NCBI GenBank assembly: GCA_012270635.1
Contig: JAAXHX010000191.1
Coordinates: forward strand, 1 to 18,620
DNA from: Dehalococcoidia bacterium
GTDB lineage: Bacteria; Chloroflexota; Dehalococcoidia; Plut-88900
Direction: 5' to 3'
DNA: 18,620 bases
The stretch's first letter is position 1; every line of letters starts with the position of its first letter. The position numbers and the translations under genes are program-made. The notes under the pieces were generated by a model. The model saw only the letters and a list, made by a program, of their open reading frames with translations. It did not search any database and was not told where the DNA came from. Positions 14,296-18,620 of the stretch are shown piece by piece.

Positions 14296-15134
14296 CCAAG
14301 CTCCCCCGACAGCCTGTCCCACTCCTCTATCGTGAGCGTCGAAGGCCTACGCCGTCCGTCGATGCCCTGGTTCTCCAACGCTGCCCACACGACCTCCGTC
14401 TCCACTTCCAAGCCCTGGACTAGGGAGTTGTGCAATTGCTTCCTGGGGGCACGGAATCCAGCCCTGGCAATCCTGAAGAAGCGTTCCGTATCGATAACTA
14501 AGGGTTCCGGGTGGACGTCTATGGCAACGACGGCAGAGTCTACCTTGGGTTTGGGCAAGAACCTGGATGCTGGGACCCGGGCCACTATTCTAGGGGCCCC
14601 GTAGATTTGCACGGCCAGGCTTAGCAGGCCCATTCTCCCCGGTCGGGCCGTCATGTTCTCGGCCACCTCCTTTTGCACCATGACGACCATCTTCACGGGC
14701 CTGCAATCGGACTCCAGGAAATGCCGGATGATGGGGGATGCGACGTAGTAGGGCAGATTCCCGACTACCTTATATTCGCTATCCCCTCTTGACCGGACAC
14801 TCCCGTATCCCTTGAGCAACACCTCCGGCGCGAAGTCCCGGACGTCTCCCGTGATCACCTCTACGTGAGAGAACTCGGCCAGAGCAGTTTGAAGGGGGGA
14901 GACGAGCCGGGAGTCGATCTCCACGGCAATCACCCGCCCGGACCTGCGGGCCAGGGCCCGGGTGAGGGCGCCCGTGCCGGGCCCGACCTCAATCACCACC
15001 TCGTCGGGGCCGGGGTCTGCGGCGTCCACTATCTTCTGCGTTATAGCCGGGTCTTTGAGAAAGTGCTGGCCCAGGGACTTCTTGGCTCGCACGTCGGGGG
15101 CCTGGGGTCGGATTCCCTCTGCAGACACGGACAT
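14292..15134 (-). CDS. rsmA: 16S rRNA dimethyladenosine transferase
   Basis: RsmA (KsgA) dimethylates two adjacent adenosines in the 3'-terminal hairpin of 16S rRNA late in 30S assembly, using S-adenosylmethionine. The 280-residue protein has KKSLGQHFL (18-26), the SAM-binding EVGPGTGALT (49-58), AVEIDSRL (70-77), GDVRDF (96-101) and the catalytic NLPYYVASPI (126-135). It also has the PKPKVDSAVV region typical of this family. Its TGA overlaps the ispE start by four bases; rsmA-ispE is a common bacterial gene pair. The ATG at 15134 follows GGTGG, and a promoter-like sequence lies directly upstream. Confidence 0.95.
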   Translation of the reverse strand: MSVSAEGIRPQAPDVRAKKSLGQHFLKDPAITQKIVDAADPGPDEVVIEVGPGTGALTRALARRSGRVIAVEIDSRLVSPLQTALAEFSHVEVITGDVRDFAPEVLLKGYGSVRSRGDSEYKVVGNLPYYVASPIIRHFLESDCRPVKMVVMVQKEVAENMTARPGRMGLLSLAVQIYGAPRIVARVPASRFLPKPKVDSAVVAIDVHPEPLVIDTERFFRIARAGFRAPRKQLHNSLVQGLEVETEVVWAALENQGIDGRRRPSTLTIEEWDRLSGELG

Positions 15135-15142
15135 GGCTCCAC

Positions 15143-15170
15143 CCTATACCCCAGCGAAGCCGATGTCTAA
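15143..15170 (-). promoter_or_regulatory. Possible promoter for the rsmA-ispE unit
   Basis: On the minus strand TTAGAC (15165-15170) and TATAGG (15143-15148) are separated by 16 bp. They lie in the 69-bp gap between the SnoaL-like gene and rsmA. The elements are near consensus but weak, and read-through from upstream is also possible. Confidence 0.3.
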
Positions 15171-15203
15171 TCCCTTGCCAGGTACGGGTTGAAGGCGTTT
15201 GCT

Positions 15204-15644
15204 CTATAAGGCCAGCGGCAATACGCCCAACTGCTTGTAGATGTTCACGTTGTCCCGGTATGCGCGCAGGGCCCGGAGCTTGCCGTCTTTGAACTCGGCG
15301 ATCTCCATGAACTGCCACCCGACGGTCTTGCCCGTGGGCGGGATGCCCTTGAATTCGCCCAGGTGAGTGCCCGTGACGGTGGCCTCCGCCGCGGCCCAAT
15401 TGCCGGAGGCCACGATCATCTTTCCCGTGATCACGGAGTCCGGGAAGGCCTTCCACCATGTTGCCAGGGCCGCCAGGAACAGCTCTCTACCCTTGTCGGG
15501 CGACGGCCTGGAGGCGTCGTGGAACTCGAAGTCGTCGGAGCAGAAGGCGCGGAACTTTGCGGGGTCGTGGCTGTTGAAGCAGGCGAACACGTTTTCCAGC
15601 AGGGTTATGGTCTCGGGGTCTCCGGCGGCAGGAACGTTACTCAA
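15204..15644 (-). CDS. SnoaL-like / ester cyclase family protein
   Basis: The 146-residue protein has the layout of an NTF2-like alpha+beta cone: TLLENVFACFNSHDPAKF, then DDFEFHD, FPDSVITGKMIVASGNWAA, and a C-terminal beta sheet with GWQFMEIAEFKDGKL and a DNVNIYKQLG tail. These match the SnoaL-like polyketide cyclase / 'ester cyclase' family. Many members are uncharacterised and act on small hydrophobic molecules. The start is TTG 15644, preceded by GGGAG at suitable spacing; an overlapping ATG is out of frame. The gene follows the amidohydrolase by 26 bp on the same strand, so they are probably co-transcribed and may share a substrate. That substrate is not evident. Confidence 0.82.
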   Translation of the reverse strand: MSNVPAAGDPETITLLENVFACFNSHDPAKFRAFCSDDFEFHDASRPSPDKGRELFLAALATWWKAFPDSVITGKMIVASGNWAAAEATVTGTHLGEFKGIPPTGKTVGWQFMEIAEFKDGKLRALRAYRDNVNIYKQLGVLPLAL

Positions 15645-15670
15645 AGCTCTCTCCCTTCATTGGAACAGGG

Positions 15671-16510
15671 TCACATTCCAAGGACTTTCTTGGCGTTTTC
15701 CAGGAGGATTAAAGGCCGGGCCTCGTCCCAGAAGGGCGCCGCCTCGAAGTCCCGTATCCAGCGCTCAGGGGTGAGGGCGGGGTAGTCGGAGCCGAACAGC
15801 ACCTTGTGCTTGATAAGGGTGTTGGCGTACTGGATCAGCAGGGGATTGAAGTACTTGGGCGACCACCCGGAGATATCCATGTAGACGTTGGGCTTGTGCA
15901 CCAGCACCGCCAGCTGCTCTTCGACCCAAGGAAAAGCCTGGTGGGCCATGATGATGGTCAACTCCGGCAGGTCCGCGGCTACGTCGTCGATGTAGGGGAT
16001 CGGCTTGGTGTACTTGAGGTGCACTCCCCCACCCCCCGGCAACCCCGCCCCCACTCCCGTGGTGCCGGTGTGGAACATGGCCACCATGCCCAACTCTGCG
16101 ATCTTCTCGTAAATCGGGTAGAACCTGCGCTCGTTGGGGTAGAACTCTTGGGTCATGGGGATGAACTTGATCCCCTTCATGCCCAACTCCTTGCCCGCCC
16201 GCTCGACCTCCTTCACGGCGAGCTTGCCCATCCACGGGTCGACCGAGCCGAACCCGATGAAGGTGTCGGGGTAGCGGCGGGATATGGAGGCGACCCAATC
16301 GTTGCTGTCCCAGGCGTCGCCCTGGGCGGTGCGGTCGTCGTTGGCGAGGACCACGGCCATGAAGTCCAGCTCCTTGTACTTGGTGGCCAGCTCCTCCAGG
16401 GTGAGCTCGGGGGGCGACTTGAAATATTTGGCCATGGCCGTGTGGAAGCGCGTGGGCGGGGTCCCGGGCTCCTTGGGAGGATGGATGTGGAAGTCTATAG
16501 CCTTGGGCAC
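15671..16510 (-). CDS. Amidohydrolase 2 family metal-dependent hydrolase
   Basis: The 279-residue TIM-barrel protein belongs to the Amidohydro_2 family (PF04909), which includes metal-dependent hydrolases and decarboxylases. Counting from GTG 16510, the metal ligands are IDFHIHPP (5-12, His8 and His10), FHTGTTG (146-152, His147), IIMAHQAFPW (187-195, His190) and GSDYP (240-244, Asp242). A C-terminal ILLENAKKVLG motif is also standard. The frame opens upstream to 16609, but GTG 16510 is chosen because AGGAGG lies five bases before it and the metal motif then falls at residue 8. The longer version would also run into the SRP RNA gene. It is downstream of ffs and just before a SnoaL-like protein. 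The substrate is unknown. Confidence 0.9.
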   Translation of the reverse strand: MPKAIDFHIHPPKEPGTPPTRFHTAMAKYFKSPPELTLEELATKYKELDFMAVVLANDDRTAQGDAWDSNDWVASISRRYPDTFIGFGSVDPWMGKLAVKEVERAGKELGMKGIKFIPMTQEFYPNERRFYPIYEKIAELGMVAMFHTGTTGVGAGLPGGGGVHLKYTKPIPYIDDVAADLPELTIIMAHQAFPWVEEQLAVLVHKPNVYMDISGWSPKYFNPLLIQYANTLIKHKVLFGSDYPALTPERWIRDFEAAPFWDEARPLILLENAKKVLGM

Positions 16511-16536
16511 GGGGTCCTCCTGGGGGGAGTAATTTA

Positions 16537-16807
16537 GATCGTGCACCCCCCGTCGATCGAGATCCCCCGGCCTGTGGTCCGCCGTCGGGCTCCGACCAGG
16601 CTCTCCCACGGCGCCCAGAATTGACCGCTTACCGTTGCTTCCTTCCGGACCTGGCGGGGTTCACGGTTTTCTGCCGCGTGGGACCCAATCTTCAGCGCCC
16701 GCCGGACGGGTACAGCGTCCGAAGGACCAGGACCTCTAGGGGGAGTTCAGTCCCGCTGTAGCGGATTGCAGGTTCAGGGCACCGCTAGCTCCCCACCTAG
16801 CACGACC
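16537..16807 (-). ncRNA. ffs: Large bacterial signal recognition particle RNA (with Alu domain)
   Basis: The minus strand carries the near-invariant SRP apical domain: GTGAACCCCGCCAGG, then TCCGGAAGGAAGCAACGG. It forms the Ffh-binding hairpin, with a closing stem TCCCACG/CGTGGGA around it. Upstream lies an Alu-domain sequence with GTGCTAGGTGGGGAG, the TGCAATCCGC turn and a return strand ACTCCCCC. Further pairs fit: GTCCG/CGGAC, TCCCCC/GGGGGA, and an end helix GGTCGTGC (16800-16807) with GCACGATC (16537-16544) containing one G-U pair. This end helix sets the boundaries and gives 271 nt, the length class of Bacillus scRNA. SRP RNA joins Ffh to target membrane proteins to FtsY, encoded at 5795-6730. 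No clear intrinsic terminator follows, and the amidohydrolase starts 26 nt past the 3' end. Confidence 0.92.
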
Positions 16808-16814
16808 TGGATAT

Positions 16815-16843
16815 ATGTTATTTGACCCCAATTCGGGTGTCAA
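16815..16843 (-). promoter_or_regulatory. Promoter of the SRP RNA gene
   Basis: On the minus strand a consensus TTGACA (16838-16843) is followed after 17 bp by TAACAT (16815-16820). The predicted first base is near 16808, which agrees with the 5' end of the SRP RNA end helix at 16807. Confidence 0.7.
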
Positions 16844-16847
16844 TTGA

Positions 16848-16872
16848 AGGTGCAACCTTTACGGATGCACCT
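16848..16872. repeat. Inverted repeat upstream of the ffs promoter
   Basis: AGGTGCA (16848-16854) and TGCACCT (16866-16872) form a perfect 7-bp inverted repeat around an 11-nt spacer. It ends 4 bp from the ffs -35 element, on its upstream side. It could be a regulator site or a small hairpin; no second copy was found in the window. Confidence 0.3.
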
Positions 16873-16899
16873 GAGAATGAGGAGCATAATCCCCCGAAA

Positions 16900-16928
16900 T
16901 TGAGCCGAAATCGCATTTGTGATAACCT
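16900..16928 (+). promoter_or_regulatory. Promoter for the PIN/TRAM-ispD unit
   Basis: TTGAGC (16900-16905) is followed after 17 bp by TAACCT (16923-16928), which carries an extended -10 TG one base upstream. Transcription would start near 16935 and leave a leader of about 110 nt. It diverges from the ffs promoter. Confidence 0.5.
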
Positions 16929-16935
16929 AGCGCCC

Positions 16936-17044
16936 GCCGGTATCCCAGCCCGCCGCCCCGGGAAAGCGACACAGGCCAGGCATTAGTACGGTTTTTTCCT
17001 CGCATTCCCCCGGTAGTGCGGGTCTTACCGGCAGGCGAAAGCCA
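16936..17044 (+). other. Leader of the PIN/TRAM gene with alternative pairings
   Basis: The predicted leader contains GCCGGTA (16936-16942) and CCGGTA (17010-17015). Both can pair with the same partner TACCGGC (17026-17032), so two mutually exclusive stems are possible. A T-run lies at 16992-16997, and GGC-GAAA-GCC (17034-17043), a GNRA-type mini hairpin, sits right before the TTG start. No known riboswitch class was recognised. Confidence 0.25.
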
Positions 17045-18175
17045 TTGACCGCCGGGTCGGGCGCAGGGCCCGACTCGGACTCGTACCGATGGGGTAAGGC
17101 GTTGGCTAATGCCGGTAGGCTAGCCGGTAGCATCATAGGCGCGATAGTGACGGCCCAGTTGGGGCTGGGAATTGGCCTCTCCCTATCGGATGCCGGGGTT
17201 GCCGAGGGCTGGAACGCCTGGCTAATCCTGGGCGCGAGCCTGGCGGGGTTTGCCATCGGGTTCTTCGCCACCGCCTTGCTGGTCATCCCCGTAATGCAGC
17301 AGCTTGATGGGCGTCTATCGCTGCTCCGGCCCGAGGTCGCCTTCTCCGCCATTGTCGGCGGCGTAGTAGGGGTCCTCCTTTCGTCAGTGTTCATCTATGC
17401 CTTCGCCGTGGGCTCCCTGGCCTATCCCTGGGACTCGATAGCTCCCGGCCTACTGGCGCTCACGCTGATGACCCTCGGGGCATGGGTGGGCGCTTCGAGG
17501 AGTACGCAAATAATCTCCACGCTGGCCCGGGGTCGCATAGGCGAAGGGGCCGCCGCCACCGCATCGGCTGACGGGGCCCGGAACGGACGCTGCATCCTGG
17601 TGGACACTTCGGCGATCATCGACGGTCGCATTGCGGAGATCACCCACACCGGGTTCGTCGACGGCGAGCTTCTCATCCCGCGCTTCGTCCTTGACGAGCT
17701 CCAGTACGTAGCCGACTCCCCCGACAGCCTCAAGCGCAATCGAGGCCGGCGGGGACTGGACGTGCTCAATCAGCTCCAGAAGGACCACAACGTGGAGGTC
17801 CAGATTTCAGACGTCGACGTTCCCGAGCAGGACGGCGTGGACAGCAAGCTGGTGAGTCTCGCCAAGCGCTCCGACTACTCGCTCCTAACCACCGACTTCA
17901 ACCTTAACAAGGTCGCCGAGCTGCAGGGCGTCCGGGTCCTCAACATCAATGACCTGGCCAACTCTCTCAAACCCACCCTCATACCCGGCGAGGAACTGAA
18001 TCTCCACATCACCCAGGAGGGCAAGGAGGAGAGCCAGGGCGTCGGGTTCCTGGACGACGGGACCATGGTGGTCGTGGAGGGAGGCAACAGGTACCTTAAC
18101 TCTCAGCTGCCTGTGGTGATCACCCGGGTCCTGCAGACCTCGGCGGGCCGGATAATCTTCGCCCACCTGAAATAG
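17045..18175 (+). CDS. YacL-like PIN/TRAM domain membrane protein
   Basis: The 376-residue protein has an N-terminal membrane part with about four helices (25-48, 58-83, 100-126, 132-152). A PIN nuclease domain (182-300) follows, with ILVDTSAIIDGRI (184-196, Asp187), the FVLDELQ acidic motif (214-220), VDSKLV (265-270, Asp266) and TTDFNLNK (282-289, Asp284). A C-terminal TRAM RNA-binding domain spans about 312-372. This is the architecture of Bacillus YacL, a putative membrane-bound ribonuclease. The acidic residues needed to bind metal are present. The start is TTG 17045, the only start codon near the N terminus in this frame; the ribosome binding site is poor, so the exact start is uncertain. 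ispD follows after 5 bp, and PIN/TRAM-ispD order is common in bacteria. Confidence 0.9.
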   Translation: MTAGSGAGPDSDSYRWGKALANAGRLAGSIIGAIVTAQLGLGIGLSLSDAGVAEGWNAWLILGASLAGFAIGFFATALLVIPVMQQLDGRLSLLRPEVAFSAIVGGVVGVLLSSVFIYAFAVGSLAYPWDSIAPGLLALTLMTLGAWVGASRSTQIISTLARGRIGEGAAATASADGARNGRCILVDTSAIIDGRIAEITHTGFVDGELLIPRFVLDELQYVADSPDSLKRNRGRRGLDVLNQLQKDHNVEVQISDVDVPEQDGVDSKLVSLAKRSDYSLLTTDFNLNKVAELQGVRVLNINDLANSLKPTLIPGEELNLHITQEGKEESQGVGFLDDGTMVVVEGGNRYLNSQLPVVITRVLQTSAGRIIFAHLK

Positions 18176-18180
18176 GGGAC

Positions 18181-18620
18181 GTGAGAGAGCAGGAGCGGGG
18201 CGCGGGGCACGGGCAGTCCGTCGGCGCGCTGGTCCTGGCCGCGGGCCGCAGCCAACGCATGCAGGGCATCGACAAGACCTTTGCCCCCATCCTGGGCGAG
18301 CCACTAATCCTCCACACCCTCTCCGCGTTTCTCGATTGCCCAGACATAGAAAGAGTCGTCCTGGTCCTCCCTGAGTCCAGCGTGGAAAAGGCCCGGGCCC
18401 TGATTGAAGGGCGCGATGGGGCCGACAAGGTATCCGTCTGCGCAGGGGGAGACCGACGGCAAGACTCCGCAGCCAAGGGACTCGCCGCCCTGGGCCCGTG
18501 CGACTGGGTCGCCGTTCACGACGGCGCCCGCCCTTGCCTCGCCCCCGACACCTTGCGGACCGCCTTGGCCGAGGCCCGGTTGCACGGCAGCGCCGTCGTG
18601 GCCGTTCCGGTGACCGACAC
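18181..18620 (+). CDS. ispD: 2-C-methyl-D-erythritol 4-phosphate cytidylyltransferase, N-terminal part (cut by window edge)
   Basis: IspD couples CTP to methylerythritol phosphate in the third step of the MEP isoprenoid pathway. My translation from GTG 18181 gives 146 codons before the window ends. It shows the nucleotide-binding LVLAAGRSQRM (18-28) with a following Lys in IDKTFAPILGEPL, a VVLVLP strand, GGDRRQDS, the metal-binding VHDGARPC and VAVPVTDT. The order and spacing match the family. The GTG lies 5 bp after the PIN/TRAM stop, with GGGGA directly before it, so translation is probably coupled. An ispF gene may follow outside the window, as in many bacteria. Confidence 0.93.
   Translation, partial: MREQERGAGHGQSVGALVLAAGRSQRMQGIDKTFAPILGEPLILHTLSAFLDCPDIERVVLVLPESSVEKARALIEGRDGADKVSVCAGGDRRQDSAAKGLAALGPCDWVAVHDGARPCLAPDTLRTALAEARLHGSAVVAVPVTD

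Noticed and set aside
16940..17043. c-di-GMP (GEMM) or another known riboswitch in the PIN/TRAM leader
   Set aside because: CGGTAGTGCGGGTCTTACCG loosely recalls the GEMM 3' stem, but the conserved 5' core is missing and the spacing does not fit.
1..18620. tRNA genes, CRISPR arrays, insertion sequences or phage genes
   Set aside because: No tRNA T-arm pattern in a cloverleaf context, no regularly spaced direct repeats and no transposase or integrase motifs were seen in either strand by eye.

Overview
The window is GC-rich and gene-dense and looks like a piece of a bacterial chromosome. The gene set suggests a member of the Chloroflexota, most likely the Dehalococcoidia/SAR202 part of the phylum. 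That is an inference from three things: a neighbouring pair of giant membrane proteins (Agl23-like and 'YYY'/DUF2298) otherwise typical of Chloroflexota and archaea, a large SRP RNA that keeps its Alu domain, and a mix of flavin enzymes, an amidohydrolase and a SnoaL-like cyclase around housekeeping genes. No phage, transposon, CRISPR or tRNA was seen.

Layout. (1) 1-5677, minus strand: DUF2298/YYY membrane protein, Agl23-like GT-C protein and the start of an LPG-synthase-type flippase, a cell-envelope glycan or lipid module. (2) 5726-9342: ftsY (minus) diverges from a nitronate monooxygenase and a PaiB-type FMN protein (plus), which converge on rnc (minus). (3) 9358-9978, minus: a DsbA/FrnE-like thioredoxin-fold protein whose frame is broken once, by a TGA at the catalytic cysteine position, followed directly by a good bacterial SECIS hairpin. 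I read this as a selenoprotein; ordinary gene callers would report only the C-terminal 107 residues. (4) 10048-11295, plus: tRNA nucleotidyltransferase/poly(A) polymerase family. (5) 11292-16510, minus: amidohydrolase, SnoaL-like protein, rsmA, ispE, a small membrane protein, a PHP phosphoesterase and an OGG1-type DNA glycosylase, closely spaced. (6) 16537-16807, minus: a 271-nt large SRP RNA with its own promoter. (7) 17045 to the end, plus: a YacL-like PIN/TRAM membrane protein and the start of ispD.

How the genes work together. ffs and ftsY supply the SRP targeting RNA and its receptor. ispD and ispE are two steps of the MEP isoprenoid pathway. rsmA, rnc and the nucleotidyltransferase serve rRNA and tRNA maturation. 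The selenoprotein gene ends 15 bp before rnc on the same strand, so the two are probably co-transcribed. Promoter-like sequences sit in the divergent spaces at 6731-6853, 9979-10047 and 16808-17044.

The selenoprotein with its SECIS is the main discovery candidate. It has no cysteine anywhere, so the selenocysteine would act without an internal resolving thiol.
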